A DNA stretch of 64,000 nucleotides from an uncultured Ruminococcus sp. (GTDB lineage: Bacteria > Bacillota > Clostridia > Oscillospirales > Ruminococcaceae): positions 124,001 to 188,000 of the forward strand of contig CAMBLM010000003.1 in assembly GCA_945868475.1 (NCBI GenBank). Direction: 5' to 3'. The notes below the pieces were generated by a model, which did not search any database, had not been told where the DNA came from, and was given only the letters and a program-made list of their open reading frames with translations. The translations under genes were made by a program, and so were the position numbers. This document shows, piece after piece, positions 32,203-44,031 of this stretch; positions within the stretch are counted from its first letter, which is position 1; the number at the start of each line of letters is the position of its first letter.

Positions 32203-34062
32203 TTAATCCTCTTCAACTTCGTATATTTTTGCCGAAAAAGGTGCGAATTCGTCCTTGAATGAGAACTTGTGCTGTTTGTACTGCTTCGCTTCGGAAACTA
32301 TGGACGGCTTTTTCACCGTGCGCGTGTTTCCACTGTAAATATCACTGTCGCTGTACAGTACCTCGTGGAAATAAGCCTTTTCGTCAACGCCTATCGTGTA
32401 GTTTTCGTACTTCTTGTCCGAGAAATTAAGCACAACGAGAACCTTTCTGTTTGCTGCCATTCGCTCATAAACATACACGCAGTCCTCGCAGGCATCGGCT
32501 TCGAGCCATTTGAAGCAATTGCTGTTGTATTCGCCGTTGTGAAGTGCGGGATTTTCCGCATAAAGCTTGGAAAGATCGCCGATATAGCGCGCGAGTGAAT
32601 CATGCAGAGGATAGCACTTCATGAACCAGTCCTGCTGGCGTTCCTCCGACCACTCTCTGAACTGACCGAACTCGCCGCCCATAAAGTTGAGCTTCTTGCC
32701 GGGGTGGGTGTACATATAAGCGTAAAGTGCTCTTACCTGCGGGAATTTTTCCTCGTAATCTCCCCACATCTTCTGAATTATAGTAGCCTTGCCGTGAACA
32801 TTTTCATCGTGTGAGAACGGCAGGATATAAAGCTCGTTGTAGAAATACTGCATCGAGAATGTTATCTTGTGATATTGCTTAGGACGCTCGGACGGCGGTG
32901 TGCGGAAGAAGTCGAGCGTGTCGTTCATCCAGCCCATATCCCACTTGTAGTCGAAGCCGAGTCCCTCATATTCGGACGGTGCAGTTACTTTTAAGAAATT
33001 GGTGGAATCCTCCGCCATGAGCAGTGCTGTCGGGTGAAGATGATGCAGACCGCTGTTCATACTGCGGATAAACTGCACTGCACCGTTGTTCACGCCGCGG
33101 TTAGCATCGCCCTGCCAGTAGATGATGTTGCTGATGGCGTCCATTCTTATTCCGTCAAAGTGGAATTCTTCGAGCCAGTAGTTCGCCGCCGACTGCATAA
33201 AGCTTCGCGATTCGCCGCGGAAGTAGTTGAAATTGTAAGTTCCCCATTCGCTCGCGCCTGCGCCCGTGTTCGGATACTCATAAAGCGCAGTTCCGTCATA
33301 TCTCGAAAGCGCATACCAGTCGGTAGCCATGTGTACGGGGACAAAGTCGGTGATAACGCCGATCCCTGCCTTGTGACATTCATTGATGAAATATTTGAGG
33401 TCATCGGGACTGCCGTATCTCGAAGTCGGCGCAAAGAATCCCGTTACCTGATATCCCCACGAAACATCGGCAGGGTGTTCGGAAAGCGGCATGACCTCAA
33501 CGTGGGTGTAGTGATTTTCCTTGAGATATTTTATAAGAAGCGGCGCAAGCTCACGGTAGCTGTACCAGCGTTCCTCGATGGGGATATCCTTGTCGAAATC
33601 CTCACCGTCGCCCTCCGCTTTTGTGAGTTTCATTTTCCATGAGCCAAAGTGGATCTCGTAAATATTCATCGCCTTGTTGTAGGTGTCGCCCCTTGAAGCA
33701 AGCCACTTTTCATCGGTGAATTTAAAGCTTTTAAGGTCGGTTATATACGAAGCGCAGTTCGGGCGAAGCTCCATTGCAAAGCCGTATGGGTCACACTTTT
33801 CGACCGTTTCACCGCCTGCGCCATGGATACGGTATTTGTACATCTGACCGACCTCGGCATTGGGAACGAACAGTGAAAATACGCCGCCCGTACCCTCCTT
33901 GTTCATATACTGACCGTTCCATTCGTTGAATTCGCCGATGACCTCGATGGAACGTGCATTGGGCGCGTAGGTTCGGAACATAACCCCGTTCCCGTCAATG
34001 TGCGCACCGAAATATGTATAAGCGTCAAACGCTCTGCCCTCATAAAAATCCTGTAAAACCAT
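32203..34062 (-). CDS. glgB: 1,4-alpha-glucan branching enzyme
   Basis: A 619-residue GH13 branching enzyme that makes alpha-1,6 branches in glycogen. It has the N-terminal CBM48 (about 20-105, FRTYAPNARSIEVIGEFNEW), then the catalytic barrel: HVEVMPLSEHPADVSWGYQ, the nucleophile in DGIRMDAIS near 306, acid/base in LMAEDST near 350, transition-state Asp in SHDENVHG near 419, and a C-terminal beta domain. The length and the short N terminus fit the clostridial type. The ATG at 34062 follows AAGGAGA. It is transcribed alone; glycogen phosphorylase is at 7.8 kb on the other strand. Confidence 0.95.
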   Translation of the reverse strand: MVLQDFYEGRAFDAYTYFGAHIDGNGVMFRTYAPNARSIEVIGEFNEWNGQYMNKEGTGGVFSLFVPNAEVGQMYKYRIHGAGGETVEKCDPYGFAMELRPNCASYITDLKSFKFTDEKWLASRGDTYNKAMNIYEIHFGSWKMKLTKAEGDGEDFDKDIPIEERWYSYRELAPLLIKYLKENHYTHVEVMPLSEHPADVSWGYQVTGFFAPTSRYGSPDDLKYFINECHKAGIGVITDFVPVHMATDWYALSRYDGTALYEYPNTGAGASEWGTYNFNYFRGESRSFMQSAANYWLEEFHFDGIRMDAISNIIYWQGDANRGVNNGAVQFIRSMNSGLHHLHPTALLMAEDSTNFLKVTAPSEYEGLGFDYKWDMGWMNDTLDFFRTPPSERPKQYHKITFSMQYFYNELYILPFSHDENVHGKATIIQKMWGDYEEKFPQVRALYAYMYTHPGKKLNFMGGEFGQFREWSEERQQDWFMKCYPLHDSLARYIGDLSKLYAENPALHNGEYNSNCFKWLEADACEDCVYVYERMAANRKVLVVLNFSDKKYENYTIGVDEKAYFHEVLYSDSDIYSGNTRTVKKPSIVSEAKQYKQHKFSFKDEFAPFSAKIYEVEED

Positions 34063-34248
34063 AGTGATCTCCTTTTTGAAGAAAAGTTTCCGCGCTTTCC
34101 TCCACGATATTTTATAATATTATACTATATTTGGAGCGGATTTTCAAGAATTTTGTGTAAATTCACCGCAAAATATGACAGAAATCAGATTTTGTCAAAA
34201 AATCTTTTGTAAAACATGTTTCAAACCGCCGAAAATACAAATTTCGCC

Positions 34249-34277
34249 TTGATTTTCGCACAAAAAAATGCTACAAT
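34249..34277 (+). promoter_or_regulatory. promoter of fabV
   Basis: TTGATT at 34249-34254 and TACAAT at 34272-34277, 17-bp spacer, about 50 bp before the start. Confidence 0.65.
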
Positions 34278-34329
34278 AAAAGAAAACCCCTAATTGTATT
34301 TTTTGATCCGACCGAAAAGGAGAACTTTT

Positions 34330-35511
34330 ATGATAGTTAAACCAAAGATCAGAGGATTTATCTGCACAACGGCTCACCCCGAGGGCTGCAAAGCCGCTGT
34401 AAAGGCGCAGATCGACTATGTAAAGTCCCAGCCTGCCGTTGACGGCGCAAAGAAAGTGCTTGTTATCGGCTCATCGATGGGTTACGGACTTGCTTCAAGA
34501 ATTTCCGCAGCATTTTCCTGCCATGCCGCAACTATCGGCGTTATCTTCGATAAGCCCGGCACGGAGAGCAAAACAGGCTCGGCAGGCTGGTACAACACCG
34601 CCGCTTTCGAGCAGTTCGCTCACGAAGAGGGACTTTACGCAAAGACAATAAACGGCGATGCTTTCTCGCAGGCAGTCAAGGACGAAGTTATCGATCTTAT
34701 CAAGAAAGACCTCGGCAAAGTTGACCTCGTTGTTTACAGCCTCGCCGCACCGAGAAGAACCCTCCCCGACGGCACAACGGTTTCCTCCGTACTCAAAACA
34801 ACTTCAAGCAGCTACACTAATAAGACTATCGATATGAGAAATATGTCCATTTCCGATATCACCCTCGAACCTGCCACCGAAGAAGAGATCGACAATACCG
34901 TCAAGGTAATGGGCGGCGAAGACTGGTTCGACTGGATACAGCAGATGGAGCGTGAACACGTTCTTGCTGACGGCGCAATGACCATAGCTTACTCATATAT
35001 CGGACCGGAGATCACACATCCGATGTATTATGACGGCTCTATCGGCAGAGCAAAGGCTCACCTTGCTGCGACCGCAGGAATGATAAACAACGTTTCAAAC
35101 GGTGTAAAGGCTTATGTTTCCGTTAACAAGGCTCTCGTTACGCAGTCAAGCTCCGCGATCCCGATAGTTCCGCTTTATATTTCTATCCTCTTCAAGGTGA
35201 TGAAAGAAGCAGGAAACCACGAGGGCTGTATCGAGCAGATGCAGCGACTTTTCGCACAGAAGCTTTACAGCGGCAAGCCTATTCCTACCGACAGCGAGAA
35301 GCGTATTCGTATGGACGATCTTGAAATGCAGCCTGAGATCCAGGAAAAGGTAACAAAGCTCTGGAACGAGATCTCCACCGAGAATCTTAACGAATGTGCA
35401 GACATCGCAGGCTATCAGCACGACTTCTCCGAACTTTTCGGTTTTGACGTTGACGGCGTTGATTATGATGCCGATGTTGATACCGTTATGCCGATAGAAA
35501 GCCTGCAGTAA
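34330..35511 (+). CDS. fabV: FabV-type trans-2-enoyl-ACP/CoA reductase
   Basis: A 393-residue NADH-dependent enoyl reductase of the FabV/TER family. Marks are the MIVKPKIRGFICTTAHPEGC start, the dinucleotide-binding GSSMGYGLASRI, the DLVVYSLAAPRR strand, YSYIGPEITHPMYYDGSIGRAK with the Y-x8-K catalytic pair, and EAGNHEGCIEQMQRLF. In this family the same fold serves either fatty-acid elongation or butyrate-type CoA reduction; sequence alone does not decide. The ATG at 34330 follows AAAGGAGAA and the 12-codon upstream extension is unlikely. The gene is alone, followed by repeats. Confidence 0.94.
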   Translation: MIVKPKIRGFICTTAHPEGCKAAVKAQIDYVKSQPAVDGAKKVLVIGSSMGYGLASRISAAFSCHAATIGVIFDKPGTESKTGSAGWYNTAAFEQFAHEEGLYAKTINGDAFSQAVKDEVIDLIKKDLGKVDLVVYSLAAPRRTLPDGTTVSSVLKTTSSSYTNKTIDMRNMSISDITLEPATEEEIDNTVKVMGGEDWFDWIQQMEREHVLADGAMTIAYSYIGPEITHPMYYDGSIGRAKAHLAATAGMINNVSNGVKAYVSVNKALVTQSSSAIPIVPLYISILFKVMKEAGNHEGCIEQMQRLFAQKLYSGKPIPTDSEKRIRMDDLEMQPEIQEKVTKLWNEISTENLNECADIAGYQHDFSELFGFDVDGVDYDADVDTVMPIESLQ

Positions 35512-35578
35512 TGCGTAATTATTTTAATGCGTAATGCATAATGCGTAATTCGTAATTGTTTTTTGTTTCGTTTATTTA
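35512..35578. repeat. intergenic repeat tract
   Basis: Iterations of TAATGCGTAATT, TAATGCATAATGCG and CGTAATTG beginning at the fabV stop codon. Confidence 0.5.
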
Positions 35579-35615
35579 TACTATTTTTTGTCTACACTTT
35601 GAGTAAAAATTAGTA
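35579..35615 (+). mobile_element. 37-bp mini element (single end of type C)
   Basis: TACTATTTTTTGTCTACACT ... AAAATTAGTA with TTA on both sides (35576-35578, 35616-35618). It equals one full terminal repeat of a type C element plus four bases of the opposite end. A twin lies at 47300-47336. Confidence 0.65.
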
Positions 35616-35723
35616 TTACTTAAAAGTCCGATCCCGCAGGGCGGATCCTATATCCGCCCGTTACAAACCCAATATTTTAGGCAAAATCCCTTCACGCGCC
35701 GTAAGGCGTTATTGAAAAAATTA
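35616..35723. repeat. intergenic repeat tract
   Basis: GGGCGGATCCTATATCCGCCCG palindrome, AAACCCAATATTTTAGGCAA and CGCGCCGTAAGGCG, the same block order as at 31355. No reading frame. Confidence 0.5.
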
Positions 35724-35851
35724 TACTTAACACCATTTAAAATTTAGAAAAAATCAAGCCGACAATCTTAAATATATGCAATTTCGGCGCAGATTTTTTC
35801 CTTTATTTTATTGGTGTTTAGGAAAACGTATTAATCGGCGTTTCCTTAGTA
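35724..35851 (+). mobile_element. MITE-like element, type A, with a 28-bp insert in its right end
   Basis: TACTTAACACCATTTAAAAT at the left; the right end GGTGTTTAG is interrupted by GGAAAACGTATTAATCGGCG and TTTCC before TTAGTA. TTA flanks both sides (35721-35723, 35852-35854). A related insert is in the same place in the element at 52184. Confidence 0.75.
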
Positions 35852-35894
35852 TTATCAACACGCTATATGTTGACCTTTAAACTTAAAACAACAC

Positions 35895-35939
35895 AAAAAA
35901 AGAGCGAACCGCGCTGATGCTGCTGTTCGCTCTTTTTAT
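35895..35939 (-). terminator. terminator of the ATP synthase operon
   Basis: AAAAAGAGCGAAC and GTTCGCTCTTTTT form a stem directly behind atpC, with A and T runs on both sides, so it works in both directions. Confidence 0.88.
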
Positions 35940-35940
35940 T

Positions 35941-36351
35941 TTACTTCACCATTGAGTGGACGCTGATTCGATTGAGAGCTCTCTGGAGCTTTAATTCGGC
36001 AATGTCAAGCTCATGCTTATCTTTAAGATGCTGGAGCTTATCCCTTGCTTCCGCTTCGGAGCGTTTTGCCCAGTCGATATCGATCTCATCTGCCCATTCA
36101 ACTGCGTTTGCAATGATAGAAACCTTGTTTCCGCCGACTTTGATTATTCCCGACGAAAGTGCTGCTATTTTAAAAGTTCCGTCCTGATTTTTTATCTTGA
36201 CCGGACCCGACGGCAGGCTTGCTACAAGGCTCGTATGATTTGCGAGGATACCGATATCTCCCTCTGTCGTTCTGACGATGACCATTGAGGTTTCATCGTC
36301 ATAGAACGTCTTTTCGGGAGTAATGATCGAGAGTCTGAACTCGGCAGCCAT
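35941..36351 (-). CDS. atpC: ATP synthase F1 epsilon subunit
   Basis: A 136-residue epsilon subunit: the N-terminal beta-sandwich has FRLSIITPEKTFYDDE and TEGDIGILANHTSLVASL, and the C-terminal helical hairpin has EIDIDWAKRSEAEARDKL. It links the rotor to the catalytic head and can inhibit hydrolysis. Last gene of the operon, 14 bp after atpD, with a terminator right behind. Confidence 0.95.
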   Translation of the reverse strand: MAAEFRLSIITPEKTFYDDETSMVIVRTTEGDIGILANHTSLVASLPSGPVKIKNQDGTFKIAALSSGIIKVGGNKVSIIANAVEWADEIDIDWAKRSEAEARDKLQHLKDKHELDIAELKLQRALNRISVHSMVK

Positions 36352-36365
36352 TATTCCACCTCCGA

Positions 36366-37838
<1,473 letters not shown>

Positions 37839-37849
37839 TTATCGGAGCG

Positions 37850-38719
37850 TCATTCCTGGGCGGAAGCACCGCCGACGATCTCCGTGATCTCCTGAGTGAT
37901 CGCAGACTGTCTTGCTCGGTTGTAGACGAGCGAGAGGTTGGAGATCATTTCTCCTGCGTTGTCGGAAGCGTTTTCCATTGCGCTTCTTCTTGCAGCCTGC
38001 TCTGCGGCAAAGCTTTCAACTATCGCAGAATATACAACGCCTGTGATATATTTGGGAACAATGGCGTTAAAAACAGCCTCGGCTGAGGGTTCATATATGG
38101 GAAGTTCGTGAATTTTCTTCTCCTGCTTGGGGATATCGAGCGGCAGGATAGGACTGAACTTCGCAACCTGTGAGAGCGTTGAAACGAACTCTGTCGAAAC
38201 AAGCTCCACAGATGTGACCTCGCCTTTGAGATATGGTACGACTATATCATCGGCAATGGCAGCTGCGCCGTTTATGCGCAGATCCTGACCGACATTGACA
38301 TAAGTCTGCACAACATCATAGCCATGCTTGGTGAAATATTCGGCTGATTTTTTGCCGACAGCAAGAACCTTGACCTTGCTGCCCTCGTCCGTAAGCTCCT
38401 TTATACGGGCTGCGGCGAGCTTCGTTATATTTGAGTTGAAGCCGCCTGCAAGTCCTCGGTCGCCTGCGATAACGACAAGCATTACCGTGCCTGCGCCGTC
38501 CTGCTTACGGGTAAAGGGAGAAAAGAAGTTCTCATTTTCGGATTGGATCTCGCACATTGTTTCATGCAGCGACTTATAGAACGGGCGAGCCTTGTCAGCC
38601 TTTTCCTTGGCTTTGCGCAGCTTCGATGAGGAAACCACTTCCATGGCCTTGGTGATCTGCAGGGTGGACTCGACGCTCTTTATACGCCTTTTTATGCTTT
38701 TCATATTGCCCGAAGCCAT
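37850..38719 (-). CDS. atpG: ATP synthase F1 gamma subunit
   Basis: A 289-residue central stalk subunit. The N-terminal helix MKSIKRRIKSVESTLQITKAMEVVSSSKLRKA and the C-terminal helix RRSAMENASDNAGEMISNLSLVYNRARQSAITQEITEIVGGA are typical; the AGDRGLAGGFNSN loop is also there. The ATG at 38719 follows AAAGGATGG. Confidence 0.96.
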   Translation of the reverse strand: MASGNMKSIKRRIKSVESTLQITKAMEVVSSSKLRKAKEKADKARPFYKSLHETMCEIQSENENFFSPFTRKQDGAGTVMLVVIAGDRGLAGGFNSNITKLAAARIKELTDEGSKVKVLAVGKKSAEYFTKHGYDVVQTYVNVGQDLRINGAAAIADDIVVPYLKGEVTSVELVSTEFVSTLSQVAKFSPILPLDIPKQEKKIHELPIYEPSAEAVFNAIVPKYITGVVYSAIVESFAAEQAARRSAMENASDNAGEMISNLSLVYNRARQSAITQEITEIVGGASAQE

Positions 38720-38758
38720 ACAAAATCCATCCTTTCTTTACCTATTTCCGTCAGCGGT

Positions 38759-40331
<1,573 letters not shown>

Positions 40332-40335
40332 ATTT

Positions 40336-40878
40336 TTATGCGATCGTACCCTTTATCTGTTTCTGGAGCGTTTCAAGACGGGTCTTTACAGTACCGTCGA
40401 GGAGCGTTCCGTTGTAGCTGACCTTCATTCCGCCGATAAGGGAGCTGTCGGTCTTTTCTTCAAGAATTATCTTCTTGTTATAGACCTTGGAAAGCTTATC
40501 GATAAGCTTGTCCCTCTGCTTGTCCGAAAGAGGTCTGTCGGAAGTGACCGTGACTTCGGCAATTCCGCTCTTGTCGTACCATTTCTCCTTGTAGCTGTCC
40601 GCTATCTCGGGGAGATGATCCGCACGGCTCTTTTCGGTCAAAACACAAAGGAAGTTGAATATCTGGTCGGAAACTCTGCCCTTGAAGATCTTTTCTGCGG
40701 CTTCAAGCCTTTCCGCTACGCTCAAAGTAGGGGATTTGAGAAGCTTAGATACCTCGGGATTTTCCTTCCATATCTTTTTCAGAGCCATAAGCTCGTCAAA
40801 GGTTTCCTCTGCGCAGTTCTGCTCGGCGGCAAGTTCAAACAAAGCTTCGGAGTACACATTTCCAACCGAACCTGCCAT
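40336..40878 (-). CDS. atpH: ATP synthase F1 delta subunit
   Basis: A 180-residue delta (OSCP) subunit with N-terminal helical domain (SEALFELAAEQNC, LKSPTLSVAERLEAAEKIF) and the C-terminal signature IGGMKVSYNGTLLDGTVKTRLETLQKQI. It connects the F1 head with the b-subunit stalk. It starts 20 bp after atpF. Confidence 0.95.
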   Translation of the reverse strand: MAGSVGNVYSEALFELAAEQNCAEETFDELMALKKIWKENPEVSKLLKSPTLSVAERLEAAEKIFKGRVSDQIFNFLCVLTEKSRADHLPEIADSYKEKWYDKSGIAEVTVTSDRPLSDKQRDKLIDKLSKVYNKKIILEEKTDSSLIGGMKVSYNGTLLDGTVKTRLETLQKQIKGTIA

Positions 40879-40898
40879 AAGAACCTGACCTTTCCCGA

Positions 40899-41399
40899 TT
40901 ATTCTCCGATGCTGTCGATGAAGCTGTCGATAAGCTCATCGTGAGTCTTGGGGTCGATCTCCTTGGATACGACCTTTTCTGCGATAGAGATCGCAATATC
41001 GGAAATATCGTCCTTTATCTGATTAACAGCGCGTTTCTTTTCCTTTTCAATGTCAGCGTTAGCCTTGACAGTGATCGAGCGAGCCTCGTCCTGAGCCTCG
41101 GAGATGATCTCGTCAGAGCGTTTCTGAGCCTTTTTGGTGGCATTCTTGATGATCTCAGCCGATTCTTCCTTAGCGCCTGCGAGCTTTTCGGTGTATTCAG
41201 CTTCGAGCTCTTCGGCGTTCTTCAGCTTCTGGTCGGCTTCTTCATAAGTTTTTTCAACTTCCGTTTTTCTCGCTTCAAGAATAGCGTTCACCTTGTCGAA
41301 AAGAAAATGCTTTACAACAAGAAACAGGATCAAAAGGTTAGCCAGAGTGCCTACGATCGTGGTCAGATCAATTGAGAAAAATTCAAAATTAGTTGACAT
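40899..41399 (-). CDS. atpF: ATP synthase Fo b subunit
   Basis: A 166-residue peripheral stalk subunit: one N-terminal membrane helix (about residues 13-32, TIVGTLANLLILFLVVKHFLF) and a long, charged coiled coil with regular Glu/Lys heptads (NAEELEAEYTEKLAGAKEESAEII). Length is usual. The ATG at 41399 follows GGGAGG. Confidence 0.95.
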   Translation of the reverse strand: MSTNFEFFSIDLTTIVGTLANLLILFLVVKHFLFDKVNAILEARKTEVEKTYEEADQKLKNAEELEAEYTEKLAGAKEESAEIIKNATKKAQKRSDEIISEAQDEARSITVKANADIEKEKKRAVNQIKDDISDIAISIAEKVVSKEIDPKTHDELIDSFIDSIGE

Positions 41400-41435
41400 A
41401 GGCTTATTCTGCCTCCCGTTCTAAATTCTTTTATA

Positions 41436-41747
<312 letters not shown>

Positions 41748-41750
41748 TTA

Positions 41751-41816
41751 TACGGAACACTATTTGTAAATACAGGAGAGAGCGGAGCGATCTTCTGCAT
41801 TTTTGGGTGTTCGGTA
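41751..41816 (+). mobile_element. diverged type A MITE-like element inside the atp operon
   Basis: Starts TACGGAACACTATTTG, ends TTTTTGGGTGTTCGGTA; 66 bp, TTA on both sides (41748-41750, 41817-41819). The right TTA, read on the minus strand, is the stop codon TAA of atpB. Confidence 0.6.
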
Positions 41817-42545
41817 TTATTCGCGTCCCATCTGAATATAGATCATGGTGAGCATGATAAATACATAGGACTGGATCGTACCGGAGAAAAGGTCGAAATA
41901 GACCGATAAAACCGCAGGAATACCTATCTGGAAGATATTGAAGTAATAGGTTTCCGCATGGATACCGATAAGATTGTATAACGCTCCGCTTGCCGAGCCG
42001 AGTGCCGCATAAAGGATGATCGTGATTATCATACCGCCTGCGACGTTGCCGAAAAGACGAAGTGCCATAGCGACAGGAGTTGCGACCTCGCTGATGATGT
42101 TGAGTGGGTTTATCATCGTTTTGAGGTAAGCGCCTATTCCGTGGGCGTGGATCTTATTATAGGTTATAAGCACAAAGGTAACTGCCGCAAGTGTGCCTGT
42201 AACGCTGATGTCGGCTGTGATACTTCTGAAACCGAGCATCGAAATAAGCGTTCCCAGCAGGATATAGGAGAACAGCGCGCCGATATAAGGAGCATAGTTC
42301 ATACAATCCTCGCCCATATTGCTGCGCACCATCTTATTGCAGAAATTGACTATATATTCCGCAGCGCATTGCTTCTTGCCGGCGGGAACTTTCTGCATAT
42401 TGTGCGTAAGAATAAGGCAGACTGCGAGAACGGCGAGGATAACGAGCCAACCCGTAACGACCGATTCGGATATAGCGAATCTGATGTTGCCCTCAGCGTC
42501 AAGCAGCTGTATCATCCGTCTTGGTCCCTGCACGTCTATATTCAT
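41817..42545 (-). CDS. atpB: ATP synthase Fo a subunit
   Basis: A 242-residue stator subunit with five or six membrane helices. The essential arginine lies in MALRLFGNVAGGMI, and the C-terminal helix LFSGTIQSYVFIMLTMIYIQ is typical. It forms the ion half-channels with the c ring. The ATG at 42545 overlaps the end of the upstream gene by 4 bp. Its stop codon coincides with the flank of a small MITE-like element. Confidence 0.95.
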   Translation of the reverse strand: MNIDVQGPRRMIQLLDAEGNIRFAISESVVTGWLVILAVLAVCLILTHNMQKVPAGKKQCAAEYIVNFCNKMVRSNMGEDCMNYAPYIGALFSYILLGTLISMLGFRSITADISVTGTLAAVTFVLITYNKIHAHGIGAYLKTMINPLNIISEVATPVAMALRLFGNVAGGMIITIILYAALGSASGALYNLIGIHAETYYFNIFQIGIPAVLSVYFDLFSGTIQSYVFIMLTMIYIQMGRE

Positions 42546-42946
42546 AGATCTTTCCCCTCCTTCCGTTTTTTCACCGCCGCATCAAGTGTGTAGCTCCAGC
42601 GCGGATACATCATAGGGACAGCAGCCATAACAACATTCGCATACTGAGTTTTGACGCAAAAAGCGAAAAGACAGCCCATTATCGCGAATCTGACGATATA
42701 AGACAGTGCCATGAGCCGCTTTGCGGCACCGACCTGTCTTTCGACAGCGTGTTCGGAAGAGATCCCGAGTATCACGAAATTGAGCAGCATAACGAACGTT
42801 CCGAGCAGCAGCCCCAGAGGCATATCGAGCCTGAAGCCGAAGAACGGCAGTGTTATTAAGTATAGAATGCCGTCAAATATAAAAGTGCGCGGCAAAAGAA
42901 ACGTCAGCTCCTTATTTATCATAGAGCTAAAGCACTTTATCCTCAC
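42542..42946 (-). CDS. atpI: AtpI-like ATP synthase subunit I
   Basis: A 134-residue membrane protein at the head of the operon with four hydrophobic segments (for example GILYLITLPFFGF, LGLLLGTFVMLLNFVILGI, YIVRFAIMGCLFAF). It fits the poorly conserved AtpI/subunit I family, which helps c-ring assembly. I chose GTG 42946, 6 bp after GGAGGTG; the ATG at 42964 overlaps that site. It overlaps atpB by 4 bp. Confidence 0.75.
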   Translation of the reverse strand: MRIKCFSSMINKELTFLLPRTFIFDGILYLITLPFFGFRLDMPLGLLLGTFVMLLNFVILGISSEHAVERQVGAAKRLMALSYIVRFAIMGCLFAFCVKTQYANVVMAAVPMMYPRWSYTLDAAVKKRKEGKDL

Positions 42947-42978
42947 ACTTTTCACCTCCGGCATAATAAACTTATAAT

Positions 42979-43007
42979 ATTATACCATATTTCACTCAGA
43001 TTTGCAA
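42979..43007 (-). promoter_or_regulatory. promoter of the ATP synthase operon
   Basis: On the minus strand TTGCAA (43007-43002) and TATAAT (42984-42979), 17-bp spacer, about 35 bp before the first start codon. The rest of 43008-43222 is very AT-rich without a clear frame. Confidence 0.75.
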
Positions 43008-43222
43008 CAAGCTTTTAATGTATCTGCATAAAAAATATGGTTAAATAATCTTGCGGATTGTAGTGCAAAATGCAACAAAATGGTTTATTCCTCAATTTTA
43101 TTTCAACAAAAAGAGATACAAAAATTGTACAACCGTCCAAATCTGTGCTTATTTTGCCCGAATTGCGTCAAAATAGACAAAACACAATTGAATATCTTTG
43201 CTGATTTGTTTAAAATTTAATA

Positions 43223-43252
43223 TTGACAAACGGTATTGAAATGCGGTATAAT
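43223..43252 (+). promoter_or_regulatory. promoter of the tRNA cluster
   Basis: TTGACA at 43223-43228 and TATAAT at 43247-43252, 18-bp spacer, 14 bp before tRNA-Pro. A second TTGACA at about 43413 precedes tRNA-Thr. Confidence 0.75.
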
Positions 43253-43266
43253 AATTAAGCTGAATT

Positions 43267-43343
43267 CGGGGCGTAACTCAGTTTGGTAGAGTGCTTGGTT
43301 TGGGACCAAGATGCCGCAGGTTCGAGTCCTGTCGCCCCGACCA
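43267..43343 (+). tRNA. tRNA-Pro (anticodon UGG)
   Basis: Acceptor CGGGGCG pairs with CGCCCCG, D loop with AACTCAGTTTGGTAGAG, anticodon stem CTTGG/CCAAG with loop TTTGGGA, and GGTTCGAGTCC T arm; CCA is encoded. First of three tRNAs. Confidence 0.95.
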
Positions 43344-43480
43344 TTCATTTTTGGCAAATTTCGACAGAAAAACAGAGAATGTGAACAATTTGTAAATAAT
43401 AAAAAATCCTATTGACAAATTGAACTTCTTGTGTTAGAATGTAATAGTCGCTTGAAACGATAACAAAAAATCAGATTCAA

Positions 43481-43556
43481 GCTGGTGTAGCTCAGTTGGT
43501 AGAGCAGCTGATTTGTAATCAGCAGGTCGGGGGTTCGAGTCCGTCCACCAGCTCCA
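43481..43556 (+). tRNA. tRNA-Thr (anticodon UGU)
   Basis: Acceptor GCTGGTG pairs with CACCAGC, anticodon loop TTTGTAA, T arm GGGTTCGAGTCC, encoded CCA. Adjacent to tRNA-Tyr. Confidence 0.95.
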
Positions 43557-43594
43557 TTTTCTAAACAGCTTCAAAACTGTTTAGAAATTTTTTT

Positions 43595-43678
43595 GGAGGA
43601 GTTCCCGAGTGGCCAAAGGGGGCAGACTGTAAATCTGTTGCTTCGGCTTCGGTGGTTCGAATCCACCCTCCTCCACCA
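43595..43678 (+). tRNA. tRNA-Tyr (anticodon GUA)
   Basis: Acceptor GGAGGAG pairs with CTCCTCC, anticodon loop CTGTAAA, long variable arm TTGCTTCGGCTTCGG typical of bacterial tRNA-Tyr, encoded CCA. Confidence 0.95.
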
Positions 43679-43682
43679 CGTT

Positions 43683-43714
43683 AAACCTTGCAGATAAGTC
43701 TGCAAGGTTTTTTT
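43683..43714 (+). terminator. terminator of the tRNA cluster
   Basis: AAACCTTGCAGA/TCTGCAAGGTTT stem with TAAG loop and a T run. Confidence 0.9.
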
Positions 43715-43793
43715 ATGCTATAGTATATTTGTGGATAATAAATATATTATATATAGTAGTGTTGAAAATATATAGGCAATAACAACTTTTTGA

Positions 43794-43967
43794 TACTAAT
43801 TCTTAATCGTTCTATAGACAAAATCGACAGATAGAATAAGTTCAGTTAGGTCACTGCGTGGACCTTGGAAGGCGACCGCAGGCAGGCTGTTGCCTGACAA
43901 GGGAGCTTGACGCAGAATGAACTTATTATAGCCGAGAGTTTGTCTATAGGTTGATTAAGAATTAGTA
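43794..43967 (-). mobile_element. MITE-like element, type B, intact (174 bp)
   Basis: TACTAATTCTTAATCGTTC ... GATTAAGAATTAGTA; opposite orientation to the copies at 6726 and 16713, and the uninterrupted reference for the nested copy. No 3-bp duplication is visible. It ends 64 bp before the typA start codon. The remainder of 43715-44031 is AT-rich without a gene. Confidence 0.8.
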
Positions 43968-44031
43968 TATGGAAATCAAAGGAAGTAATTCTGTCGGAGT
44001 GAATGACCGACATAACAAGGAAGGAATTTTT

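Noticed and set aside
43683-43793. Further tRNA or small RNA after tRNA-Tyr
   Set aside because: Only the terminator and AT-rich sequence are visible.
43969-44031. N-terminal extension of TypA from an ATG at 43969
   Set aside because: The frame begins at the end of a MITE-like element, and ATG 44032 has AAGGAAGG and a family-typical N terminus.
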